Part shown: piece after piece, positions 35,161 to 48,400 of the stretch
How positions within the stretch are numbered: position 1 is the first letter of the stretch
How the letters are laid out: every line of letters begins with the position of its first letter
Assembly: GCA_000711775.1 (NCBI GenBank)
Contig: ARYC01017081.1
Coordinates: 124,001-188,000, forward strand
Reading direction: 5' to 3'
DNA from: Oxytricha trifallax
Taxonomy: Eukaryota; Ciliophora; Spirotrichea; Sporadotrichida; Oxytrichidae
Length of the DNA stretch: 64,000 nucleotides
Position numbers and translations under genes: made by a program
The notes under the pieces: generated by a model
Database searches by the model: none
The model's input: the letters and a program-made list of their open reading frames with translations, nothing else
Told to the model about the DNA's origin: nothing

Positions 35161-37310
35161 ATATGATTTTGATCGGAGAAAACCCGTTATTCTTGGAGAA
35201 TTATAAATTTAATTTAGAGTAAAATTATTTTTAAGATTATCCTTAAAAATATTACAATTTTGATTAACTTTAAATGCAAGCATTAAGTTTGTGAAGATTG
35301 TTATCGGCGTAAACTTGTAAATGAGAAGGATGGAGCCAAAACTTGTCCAATATGCTAAGGCTCAAGCATTTTTTATATTAATAAGCAAAATAATAAATAA
35401 TTCAAGCTATAAGAAGATGTATAATTGGGAATTGATTAAGTAGATTGTGAAGAAAGATGTTGAAGCCTAAAAGTAAAAGGAAATTTAAAATTAAAGGGAA
35501 GAGGAATATAAATTTAGCATAAGTACAACAGATTCTTCATCATCAGTAATAATATTTTAAATACTTGGATTTAATATTATCTAATGATATATAACATTAA
35601 AAAGAACTTCACAGCTTTTCTAAATATTTTAATTCTAATTTTCTAATATTTTGTGAATTTATTTTAGATCTTTTAAAATTAGAAGCTATTCATTCATGCA
35701 TAATTTGTATATTAAAAATAATTACAAACTATTAAATAAAATTTCCTTTGAATTTTAACCCAAAATGATTGATAACAGTTTTTATGACTGATTTTATAAA
35801 AATAATATTTAATTTACTTTCAAAAAAAAAATAAATAAAAATAGTGACATAATTATATTGAACTTTAAATTTTATTTAAATGAAACCTCATTCATTAAGG
35901 TTTAAATTAAACAATTAATCAAATAATAAATCATAAAGATGATCCAGCAATATATACAATCATTAATAAAATAAATTTAATAATTAATGTGTAAATTCAT
36001 GAATATTTAGGTCATTTTTTCAATGTATTGAAGTGAAACAGTTATAAACTCAAATTATGAACTCTAAATCTTTATTGTAAATCAATTTATTCAGTTTACA
36101 TCCTAATTTAACAATAATTACATAATAATTCTTTGGAGAAAGTAAGAAGTTTCAACATAAAAATAGCCATAAATTTCTGAAAGTTATGGAGGAATATTTT
36201 TTCCCAAAATGGTTAAAATATTAATATTATTAAGTAAGAACCACAACAACATATGGTGAGGGATTTCCAAAAATAAACCCTTAGGATATTCCAAATGAAT
36301 AAATTATAATTTTGATATTAATGAAACAGAGTTGAAGTACAAATACAGGATAGAAAGATATATTGGGAGCGGTTAGTTTGGAGATGTTTATCATATTTAT
36401 TTTTCTTAAGTTTATTGCGTAAAAAATAAATGTTTACTTATCTTCAAGCAGGTAAAATTAAATATATAAATATAAATCAAATTCAGAGTATTTTATAAAG
36501 TGTGATGTTATTATTAATTATTATCCCACAAAACTATTTCTTAATTATAAAATAAAAATGAAATATATAAAGAAAATAATTTAAAAATGAACTAGGGTCT
36601 TTTCGTTTTGCCTTAATCACTATATAGTATCAAAGATAAAAAATTTAATTATGTTTCAATTCATTATCATCAACGTTTATTTGTAAAATTAAATTAATAA
36701 ATTATGCTAGAATGAGTAGAAATATAATAAATTTTATTATAAATACTTCACAATAGATTTTTAATTCAATTTTTTTTTTCATTAATTTTTCAAAAAAAAA
36801 TAAAATAATTAGAAATTTTAGTTTTTTGGAATAAATTAATAAGACTACTTATTAAAATTATTCTTATTCTTTTTATTATAATTATTTCTAAATAAATAAT
36901 ATTAATGTTAATTTATCAATTAACTTTATCATAATGTTCTCATAACTTTTGCATTTACTGAATTTATTAATCCTTTAAATTAAACATATCTAAAGTTAAT
37001 CTTTTTATTAAGATCTTTTGTTTTTAATGTAACGATTTGCCGTAAAGACATTCAAAGAGTATAATTGAAATTTATTACTTAAAATCTTTTTATATTTTAC
37101 TATAGCCGACAGAGCAAGATTTGATAGAGATTAGTATCATGAAAGGCATTAAAAGCTAATATATTTGCGAGCTACATGACTATTATAGATCATAAGATGG
37201 CAAATACAACATCTATAAATATTTTTTATAATGAAAAATTAAATATCGTCTAGGAATATGCTTAATTCGGTGACTTGCTAAACTATTGTAAGAACACTCT
37301 TTAATGGAAT

Positions 37311-39244
37311 AAAAACCCCAAAACCCCTGAAGTTGGTTGATTGAAGTTTCTAATTATATAAAGACTGCAATTAATGCACAATTTGTAAGGGTTTAAAAGG
37401 GTTTTATATGGGTTAATTGTTTAAATGATAGTATTTCAAGAAAGTATATATTAGTTTGGGGTCAGCAAATGGCAGTAAGGGTTTAGATTTATTTTGTTAG
37501 TTTCTTTATGGATGTGATGTTTAAAATTGATCTATTCAAACCTATTTAAATTGCAAATCTATATAGAAACATAATTTTTCTAGGAGAATTATAATTACTA
37601 TAATGGTAAATCTAATAATTTAATGTTTCAACTAACAGCCTATTATGCTGATTTAATTTTCTTTCCTCTCATCAATTAATTAAAGAAAGTTTCTTAAAAT
37701 AAATTGTTTTAGTATAAATAGTTGGAATTATTATTTTTATAATAAAATATATCAGAAAGATTGAATGAGCATTAACCTTTTGAAAAGAGTGGCGTAAATA
37801 TGTAAAAGTCAATAATAAAAAAAAGAAATTATCATTCCAACATAAAAATAAGGTAAAGAGACAGAGATGTTTACACTCAATGTCAGCAGAATTATAAGCA
37901 GACTAGCTTAGATTATTATTTAAATCATAAAGTTATCAAAATGATAGAGCAAAAAGAACAGGAGGGTAAAAACCAGTCAGTTTAACTAAAATGCAATTAA
38001 TTCAATAAATTTTTGTTTTTTTATCAATTTAAAAGATTCCATAAAGATATTCACAACCATATCGGTAGTTAATATATCAAGCATTATAAGCAGTAATGAA
38101 GTATGTCTGTGAAATTTCTATGTGTAATTTTTTTAGGCAAAAGATCTTAAAATGCACTAATCGAAATTCTAATTTTTTTATTCATAAACCTGAGAAAAAA
38201 ATATCACAATAAAAAATGTCAATAATTCCTGGCGAATCTTTTATGGTTAAGGTACAGATTTATTTAAAATCAAGAAAGATTTAAGAGCTTATCAGCCTTA
38301 GATATTAATAAAATTTTGGTAAAATTTTAGATCATGATTCCTATAAAATAATTAAACTACCTCACTTAAATAAATGAATTAAAGGAAAATGTTCAGAATG
38401 ATGATTTTAATGCCCAATATCTATGTCCTTTAATTTCTTTCTTGCTGATAACAAGTTTTAATATAAATTCGCTAATAAGTATAATGCTATGTTTTAAATG
38501 AAAAGTCTAGAGAGTTAAGATCATTATTTACATGAATTATTTCATAGAGAAGATTAAGTAGAATTGAGAGTCTCCATAATCGAAATGGCTTTATTAAGAT
38601 TCTTTATAGGGCATCAGAAATTAAGGGTACTGAAGAGCTTTACAAGAAAGAATATTTTCATAGAGACTTAATGCTAAAGAACCTATTGTTGAAGTTGTAC
38701 CCTATAAAGTTTATATTATTGATTTCTACAAATCTCAAAGAGTCCAAGCTTCTTTATTATAACTATTTACGACACACTTTGATATTTCCTCGAAACAGAA
38801 AATTAGAGAGACGATATACTTTATGATATCTGGACTCTGCAGTAAAAACAATGGAGTATAACTTGCTTAGAAACGATTACATTTCCTGCAAGAGTGAAAG
38901 AGAATTCTTGTTGAAAAAATCAATAAAATTATAGAAAAATATATGATAAATGGAGTTCTAACAGAGCTTTCTTAATCAATCATCATCTAGCCAATCTAAG
39001 TGAACTAAGTATCATTAGAAACAATCAAATACTACCTTATAAAAAAATTTATAGAACTGCCCCATGATTCTAATCTTATGTTAGTGTAAATAATTTATAA
39101 TACGCTTTATATACTAAAATAAGAATCTAATATTATACTATATATTACTAAATAACCTAATAAAGGCTCTTATAAATTATGACTTAAAAGTTTATTCTTT
39201 CAATAAAAAAACTCAAGCAAACTTCTAAAGGGTTTGGTTATTTT
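37311..39244 (+). mobile_element. TBE-C, internally deleted, inserted in kinase copy C
   Basis: 1934 bp. AAT duplicates flank it (37308-37310 and 39245-39247), and the coding flanks meet as LQWN and VLENL (WNIPENL in other copies). The left end is AAAAACCCCAAAACCCC; the right end AAAGGGTTTGG is degraded. The end repeats share blocks with TBE-B (GAAGTTGGTTGATTGAAG). Only the start of the transposase region remains; most of it and the 22-kDa-type gene are deleted. Confidence 0.85.
37765..39092 (+). pseudogene. TBE-C zinc finger/kinase remnant
   Basis: The ATG at 37765 opens MSINLLKRVA, like the TBE-A and TBE-B starts. Scattered blocks follow: finger-like DVYTQCQQNYKQT, a kinase block EYFHRDLMLKNLL, and a C-terminal ELPHDSNLMLV in which the stop of the other copies (TGA) has become TAA. 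Many frame changes are present. Confidence 0.6.
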
Positions 39245-42200
39245 AATGTTCTTGAAAATTTAATTGAACTATTTATTAATTTGTATTAAAAAACATTCTA
39301 TTTTTTAATAATTTAGCCAAAGAATGGCTTACAAGCATTGTATTAGGATTAAAAGAATTACATTCCAAAGGCATTATACATAGAGATATTAAGCCAGATA
39401 ATATACTAATATATATTTTGATATTTTTACTAGTGTTCAAAAAAGATGAAGTTAGAATTGCTGATTATAATATAAAGTGAAAACCTTTTAAGTTTTATTT
39501 ATAAAGTTATATGGATAAGCTAAGACAATCATTAATAATATTTATCTTTTAAAAGTATTAATTAATTACTATAAAAAGTTTATAAATGGGAGAATCTAGA
39601 TCCAAAAGACTTTATGGGACTTAAAACTACATTTCTCCAGAAATGAGTATCATTTTTATTAATAAATTTAATGCTCAAAGGCAAAGATTACGATTTTTCT
39701 ACAGATATCTACTCATTATTATTAATTAAATTAATCCCAAATAATTAGTAAATATATTTATAATATTTACTCACTTGGAGTCACATTTATATATCTACTT
39801 ACAAGGAAATATCCCACTGAAGATGAAATAAAAGATCCAAATTGGCAACCCAAAGTTGACGGATTTTCTGAGGAATTTATATTTTTTATTTTTAAAATAA
39901 ATTTACATATCTTTTGAGAAGGATACTACTTAAATTTATATTAGTTTTAAATCAAATAATTAAGGGGATAAATATTGGGTTCAATATTTAAGTTTTTAAT
40001 GGTAAGCTATGACAGCAATGAAAGGCCAAGTGTAGTAGATCTTATTTTTGACCCAGTAATAAATTAAAAATAATAGATATAAATAATTGCTGATTCGAAT
40101 GTGATGAAAGAATATAGAAAGATATATGGAATCATGTCTTTAGAATAATTAAATATAACTATGCAGTCATTATTACGGAAAATAAATTTAATATAATTTA
40201 GAAAATAAAAAGTGTAAAATAAAGTAAGCTAGACTTAAATAGTTTGGATATATAAATTAGAATTTAAATTCTCTGGTCTTAAATGAAACGATTATTTTTT
40301 ATAATTGAATGATTTTTAATTTGAAAATAATGTCCTTAAATAATTATATTTTTTAAAGGGAAAAATGTTTTGAATAGTAGTCTATAAAATTGTTCATGAA
40401 ATAAAAAATCTGATCCAATATATTTATCATACAAATTTAAATTTGCACTTATTATAAGTATTTTAAAAATCAATTAAGTTAAGTTCCCAAATAGAAGTAC
40501 TTTTAAATATTATAACTACTTCTATTAATATATATAATAAATTGGAAATATGTCAATCAGAAATAAAAATATTTCTGTAGTAATGAAAAACATAAAATAA
40601 CCAAAACTAAGTTACTGCTTCTTGCATATTTTATTTAGATAAATAGTTTAAACTAATTTAATATAGAGAAATAATCTCTAAATAAAAATAAATTCAATTA
40701 GTTTTGAATCTTCCGATCGTTTAGTTTACCCTTAAACTTATTGTAATAAATTCTTTAGGGTTCGCAAATTTCAAACCAGATTCAATGAATCAATTGTCTG
40801 AATAAGGAGTTGGCTGTAAGAATTGCACTCTTGTTCTTTGTAATGTCTGTTAATTTTATAAACAAAATTAAAAAATAACTCTTGATTTAGTCATCAATAT
40901 TATTCACTTTATTACTTATTTTAAAATTGTTTCAGAAAAAAAGTTGAATCTTCATTTTTAATGCTAAATGACATGCTTGGTCATGCTGATGATATCAACA
41001 TAAAGATACAAGAGCTTAATAAATTAAAAATATTTATAATTTTTAAGCTAGTAAATGATGCACAAGTTGAGTTAGATGTTTGCTAATAATTATGCCCTTA
41101 TGTTGATACAAGTACATACAAGTTATATTATAACAATATAAATTATAATTAATTTATAATTATTAAATACTCTAAGATTCTAGATAACAGCTAGAAAATT
41201 ATTTCATTTTTAAATGATTGATGATAGTAAGAAAAATCAAGCATTAAGAACTGAAGTATAATAATTGATTAAGGATTTTGAGCCATAAATTATTCAAACA
41301 TCAAATGAAGTCATTCAAAATCAAAATATATATATATATTATTTAATGTTAACTGTATTTTAAATAAAAATTTATTATAATAAACATATTATGATTTTAA
41401 ATTTAAAATGCTAAGAAAATTTTACCAGAGCTCGTTTTCGAAGACAATTTTAAAACAATAGTAAAAAATGTTAAAAGCTCTAAAAATGAAAAAATTCATA
41501 AATTTATTGATTAGTTTTCAGCTATATAACAAAATGAGGATGGAAAAAATAGATTATAATAATCAAATAATCTTGATTTAGAATTTGAGTAATTATTAAT
41601 TTTTTAAATAAAGGAAAAAAGATAGTAATATAGTAAAACTTGATTAATAACTCTATTCCAAAAGCTCTCAAGAGATTTACATTTTAATTTTATTGTTAAA
41701 TACTAATAAAATTGTTATAATAATCAATCCACATTAATGCATCATAAGAATTAAAAATTAAAATAAATTGGATTTTTAAAGATTAATCTTATTAAGTATT
41801 TTGATCTTTTTTTTTCAGAGACAAGTTAAGCAAATTACAAAAATGATAGATTTTATATATAATTTGACATCATAATTTAATAAAAATTCTATTTTATAAC
41901 TTATTAAAAATAAAAAAAATGTTATAAACTTTATATTTCTAAATATAATGCTTAATATAAAATTTTTTAAGAGTTTTTAAAATATACTTCTCTCTCACAT
42001 GTTATAAAGAGTACTTTAACTAAGACATGATTTTAATGTATCAAATGTAAATTCTTTTTTAATTTACGACTAGCGATTTCAGATAGTAAGTTGACAATGA
42101 GATAGGATAGAGAGATTCATTTATTAGATAAAACATTCCTAACTATGATTAATTCTTATTTTCAAATTAAAATAATTTGATGAAAACATATACAATAAGT

Positions 42201-43714
42201 CAATTTAATTATCTTTAAGTGGCATTAAAATTTATCATCCTTTAATTATTATTTACTTAATCAGAATCAAATTAATTACTTTTTAAATATTATTCTTTAG
42301 CGAAGCATTTATAGTAACTTATACATCTGTAGAACTCTATATATTATGAATTTTTATCGATAAAATACCATTTACAATATATATGTTTTTTAGTTTTTTG
42401 CTAAATTAATTTTATTTTCCTTATTAAATTAAAGTTGTTAATAATTATTTAAAATATTTTTTTCAATAGTTTATTTAAATAATTTATAATGATGGCAAAA
42501 GAAAATATTTCGATTTAATTGAAAAAGGAAAGTTATTAGACTTTTAATCTTAAGATTATAATAAGTACTCTGCGATTCTTATGTTTGTCTAAACAGATTA
42601 AAACTATGTTTTTGGATTCTATACATATAATTATTAAGTATTTTACTAAATTTTTTTAATATAAAAATACAAGGAAGATTCATTAATTAGAAGTGAGTCA
42701 AGGAACAATATTTATCGATAAAGACGCATTTATCTTTAGTTTATCTTATTAGACAATTAAATATAAAAAATATTGGAATTCTAATTGTTATAAAAAAATT
42801 AAAGGTATAGTTTTTAATAAGAGTATATTTATTATAATATATATCCTTATTTTGAGAAGTTTAAGTCAAAAAATTAATTGTTATAATTATAGTTTTAAAT
42901 TCACAAACTTAACAAAAAGGCAGAATACTCTATGTTAGTTTTAAATTAATAATAATTTTTATAGCTACAAATAAAGGACTTAGTATTGGTGGGAGTGTGG
43001 ACGGTACGACTCCAGATATACTTATCAATTTTTCTTGTTTATAGACCAATAGCAATTCAACCAGCTTAGGACAAAGCTTCTATTTACCACTAGGTTCATA
43101 TAAAATATTGGGAAGTTATTTAGAAAATCGTTTTATTTAATATTAAATTTTACTATATTTTTTAATATATAAATATTTTTCATATAAAAAGGATAGTATT
43201 GACGCAAAACTATACTTAGGTGGTTATATGACCTTTAGAGTAACATAGATTGAAACTTATCATATTTAACAAAGTATATAAATAATGTAAAATACTCTCA
43301 AAATAGATACAATTTTTTAATGATTCATGATGAATGCTCTCAGTGAAAAGTAAGCAGGTTATCAAATTATGCATTGATCTCATGAAAAATCTTTGAATCA
43401 ATTTATTTAAAAATGTTATAAATTCCCTTGATTTAACGAATCTTAAATCTTATAAGCTTCTATAGCAAAATACAATTATATATTTTTATAGAAAAAGCAA
43501 ATAATAATTTAGACAAGAGTGAATATAATACAAAAAATTATTGAAAAAAGTCATAACAAAAATAAAAATTATGAGTTTTCTTTTAATTTTAATGTTAAAA
43601 TAATAAAATTATAGAAAATCTTCTCTATATACAATATGAATAAGCTAGAAATTTAAATTAAATTAGTTAGTTAATTAAGTTAAGTTATTGGGAAATTAAT
43701 ATTAAAGGGAAATA

Positions 43715-43925
43715 AAACTGAAGGTAAGTTTCCATACCGACCTCCCCTCCAGAGACATTAGGTGAGTCACCACCAAACTCAACACTAATCAAAACTAGTT
43801 TGTCCCTACTTTTATGAAACCCAAAAAAAATATCAGCTAACCCTGGGTTTCGAACCCCCTACCCTATCTGTAATGGTCAGTCGACCAACCGTCTTGGCAG
43901 TAGGTTCGAAACGAATGCAAAAATC
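43715..43925 (-). repeat. tRNA-like, possible SINE
   Basis: A 200-bp patch richer in GC than its surroundings. On the minus strand it has an A-box-like TGCCAAGACGGTTGG and, about 30 bp on, a B-box-like GGGGTTCGAAACCC. A second GGTTCGAAAC lies on the plus strand at the outer edge. No full cloverleaf could be drawn. The body then runs into GGTGGTGACTCACCTAATG. A tRNA-derived SINE is the simplest reading, a decayed tRNA the alternative. Confidence 0.35.
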
Positions 43926-44063
43926 AATATCATAAATTAATTGTTTATAAAATTCATATACTCAATTCTGATGTATAGTACTCTTTGCTAATATAATTAT
44001 AATATTTATAATTTAAATTTAGCAACTGGTAGTTGATTAAAATATTATGCTCAATTCTAGTGA

Positions 44064-44135
<72 letters not shown>

Positions 44136-45425
44136 TATATATATATATAGATAATGAGAAATAAATTAACATTCAGAATTTAAGTTATTGTGGTCAAGAG
44201 ATTCCTTACCTACAGGTGCATTGATTAATTTATTGATGCAAATAATTCATTATTATTAAAGTTCATTTTATTATTTTAGAAAAATAATTACCAAACAAAT
44301 ACTGATTTAAGTGGAAACATCAAATATATCGTGAAATCAATTGAAAAATATTACATTCAATAAATAAAAAAATAATAATATGAATTCTTAAAATATATTA
44401 AAAATATTTTTTCATATATTTTAATGATTAATGATGAACCTAAAGTGTCAATGACCATTCCAAAAGATAACATTAAATTTAAATGAAGCAAAATTAATAT
44501 TTAAAATATATTTTTATTTTAAATCATTTTCTCTCTTAATCTTTAATAAAAATATAATTATTTATTTTAAGAGTTTAATTAAAATTATCTTTTTAAGAGA
44601 ATATTTCTAATGGATAAAAGTATACTATTTTTTTGATATATTTAAAATATAATTTTAAATGAAATTGTGAATAAAAGAGTAGAATTTCTATTTATATTAT
44701 ATTATAAAAGCCTGGATTTTATTCTTTAAAAAATAAAATAATAAAAAAACAAAATTAAAAAAAGTAAAATAAATGCCAAATATCTAGTTAACATAAATAA
44801 TGATAATTAATTAATAAAACTTCCATTAATTAAATATATATAATAATAATTAATTTAAATTTTTCAATATGAATATTTAAACTTCATATTAAAAAAAAAT
44901 TTGAAAAAATATATCTAAGTAAATATTTAAATTAAAAAAATTATAATTAATAAATTTAATTTTTTAGGTTAAAGTCTTGCATTTACCTATTTAAATGGAA
45001 ATAGATTTTATTTGTAAATTTATTCTTATAAGGCTGTGAAAAAATATTATAATGTAATAAAAATACTTTTATCAGAAGAAAAGTAATATTCAAAAACCAC
45101 GTAGTTTACAATTTATTCAAAAGTGTGGAACTTTTTAAATAAAATATTCAAAAATCTGATCATTTTAAAAATTCTATTTATTAAATATTAAATTATACAT
45201 TAGAAAAAAAATAATCATTAACTTAAGAATTCTGTTTTAAAAAAAATATATTTCCAAGTATTATTTCAAACTTTTAATGAACTTATTATTTAAATTTAAC
45301 TATAACTTACAATTTTTTTGAAATATATTAAGTATATATTTATATATTGAAGATCCATTTTTAAAGGGATATTAAAAAAATGTGGTATTATTAAATTTGA
45401 ATAATTTTGAATTTTATTCCTAGTT
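43926..45425. other. AT-rich gap between copies C and D
   Basis: No gene recognised; it contains the long AT microsatellite at 44071-44150. Confidence 0.5.
44071..44150. repeat. Long AT dinucleotide microsatellite
   Basis: About 80 bp of (AT)n with one AATT interruption. Confidence 0.9.
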
Positions 45426-48400
45426 ATGGATTCAAACTAGTGCAGAAAGTGTCGATAAAATTATGATTTAGCGCTAAAGAAGCCTGTAATCCTTGAATTA
45501 TAAAATTTTAATTTTTAAAAATGAAGTATTTATTAAGCCTAAAATAAGATTTATTTTGAATGTGAGCATTAAGTATGCGAAAACTGCTTTCATTAAAACC
45601 TTATTTATGAGGATGATGGAGCTAGGACTTGCCATTTATGCCATTCTTCAAGCTTAAAAATTAAAATTCAAAATTAAATAAATCAAAATCTTAATTTAAA
45701 GCTACACTATGAATTACAATTAGGACATGATAGAATTTCTTTTTCAGAAAGAGGTAGAATATAAAATGTAACTGGAAAGGGAGAGGGAAGAAGAAATAAA
45801 AAAGTAAAAAGAAGAAGAGTATAATAGAAGGTTAAATTCAAACTCATTGTCATCAGTAAATTTTAATATTAGATTTATTATTAATAATTAATATCTCAAC
45901 AAAAATTAAACAATATAATTTAATTGATAAAATATTTACGGAATAATAGGTTATAACACTGCACAGTAATATTTTTTAAATTACTGAGTTTGATAATATT
46001 GATTTAAGGTTTTCTCTAGTTTAATAAATGCCGCAAATATTTTAAAAAAAACCATTAGATAGATCTAAATTTAAACTTCTTGATTGTTTTTACAGCAAAA
46101 TTAGTCAAAACTTGGAAATTTTGGATTTAATATCTTTTAATTAAGCAAGACAAAATAATAATATATTTTTTATAAGAAATTTAAACTCACTGGTTAACAT
46201 TCATAAATAAGCTTATTATTCTTAAAATTGGAAATCAAAATATTTAATAGCACAATTTAATTTTTAATTGAGAGCTATTAAATGAACTTATTATATTCTA
46301 GTTTTTTTTAAGCATTAAAATCTATCATATATATTATAAGTAAATTATTACTATGAGTTTATAGAAAATATGCTATTTTTATAAAAAGGAACCTCTTTAA
46401 AGTATTATTTTATTTTAACTTAAGGAGAATTCGAGGTAAAAGGATATTAAACTTTATTACTTATTTTTTAATATTTCAGCAATAAATTTATTAAAAATAA
46501 ATTAATGATTTAATGATTAAGTAAGCAGCAGTAGAACTAAAATTGAAGTATTACCAAAAATAGACCCTAAAGACATCCAAATTAAAGAAAAAAAATAAAT
46601 ATTTTTATTATAATTGAATCACAGTTGAAGTACAAATACAGGACTGAAAGACATATTGGGAGCGGTGCATTTGGGGATATATTTATAAATTTATACAATA
46701 AAATTAAAATAAATTGATGTTTATGTGACTTCTAGCAGGCAACATATTATTTTATTTTAAATCTATTTAAACTTATCATTTACTTTATTAACAATTTATT
46801 TTAACATTTTGCCATAAAGACTTTCAAAGAGTATAATTATTTACAATGATTAATATTATTTTGATTTGCTATAGCCAACAGAGCAAGATCTATTTGAAAT
46901 CAGTGTCATGAAAGGAATCAAGAGCCAATATATTTGTGAGCTTTATGAACTATTTAAAACTGACGATGGAAAATTCAATATCTTTCACAAATAAATTTTA
47001 TTTATAGTTGAGTATGAAATAATAATATCGTCTAAGAGTATGCACAATTTGGGGACTTACATAAATTTTGTGAAAAAGTCCTTGAATGGAATATTCCTGA
47101 GGATTTATAAAATTTTGGAGTGGGTAAGTTTTTAGATCCTGAAATATTTAAATTAAAAGTTTATGAAATTCAAATATAATTATATTTTTAATTTTACTGC
47201 ACTATAATTGTTAAGTTGATTGATTAAAAATTTAACAGCTTCAAAAAATCAAGATTATGTAATAAATTTTTAAAACTTTGGATAGAGTAAAACAAGTTTA
47301 AATAATATTTTAGTTTAAATGATCTTTGAAAATTAATTTGAAAAATTATATACAATAATAAAAAACATAAGAATTAGGGGGAAATTAAAGTTGCCATGAG
47401 AGTGTAAGTTTAAAAAAGTTGTTTAATGTAAAATAATAATTAGAGGAAAACAATTTCTTACAAATATAAAATAATTAAATTGGAAGGAACCTCGTCCTGA
47501 CCTCTATGCAATATTTACCCCATAAATACATTATTAATTAATTCGTAAAAATAGTACATATAAAGTTAGATTTAGCAAAAGAATGGTTAACAAGTGTCAT
47601 CCTGGGCCTGAAGGAATTACATTCACGAGGTATCATCCATAGAGACATTAAGCCGGATAACATACTAAAAATTTTATTAATTTAAGGGAATATTTCAATG
47701 ACTACAAAAATTTGTTTTTTTTATCATTTAAAATTAACAAGTTAATACAATAATTTTTATTTAAAATAAAATCTTTTTTTTTCTCCAAGAAATATAAAAA
47801 TTAACTATACTTAGAAAACTAACTGTTTTATATAAAATCAAAAATAATTTTATTAAAAGATTTATTTATTCCCTTAATTTACTTAATACTTGTCTTCAAA
47901 AGAGATGAAGTTAGAATCGCAGACTATAATATTAATTAGATTTTACAATTTTTTCATTATATTATATGGACAAGCCAAGGTAATCAATAAAAAACTTCTT
48001 TATAGAAAAAAAATCATATTATTTTCTTTAACATTTTAATAAATGGGAGAGGCTTAATCTAAAAGACTTTACGGAACTATGAATTATATTTCACCTGAGA
48101 TATATACATTTTAATTATTTTATTTTAATTGATGCTTGCAGGCAAAGATTATGACTTCTCTTCAGATATTTACTTTATAAATATTAAGAAAAATAGTTAT
48201 TTAAATAAGCCATTTATAATTAATCTTAATAAATTATTTATTTTTACTCTCTTGGAATTACATTCATAAAACTGCTTTAAAGAAGTTTCCCAACTGAGAG
48301 TGAAATAATGGACAAATATTGGATCCCTAACGTCGATGGGATGTCAATCGAATTTAAATTATAAATTTATAGAATTTATTACCCTGTTGAGAAAAATATT

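Larger units (their letters stand above)
34863..43323 (+). pseudogene. RING-kinase-TLDc family copy C (split by fold-back and TBE-C)
   Basis: The ATG at 34863 opens MDSNQCRRCRE, cut by a fold-back element (34898-35160) and resuming YDFDRRKPVILGEL, then a second finger half with AKTCPIC. The coiled coil has KQIVKKDVEAQKQKEIQ. Kinase: KYRIERYIGSGQFGDVY, FAVKTFKEYN, EISIMKGIKSQYICELHD, NIVQEYAQFGDLLNYCKNTL, then TBE-C, then LAKEWLTSIVLGLKELHSKG, IIHRDIKPDNIL, IADY plus GQAK, RLYGTQNYISPEM, YSLGVTFIYLL. Cysteine cluster GCKNCTLVLCNVC; TLDc: GKLLDFQSQDYNKYSAILMF, QNYVFGFYT, DKDAFIFSLSYQTIK, GLSIGGSVDGTTPDIL, LGQSFYLPLGS, FRVTQIETYHIQQ, TGA at 43321-43323. Apart from the two insertions the domains read well. 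Confidence 0.7.

Noticed and set aside
43840-43920. Functional tRNA gene
   Set aside because: A- and B-box-like words exist but acceptor and anticodon stems do not pair.
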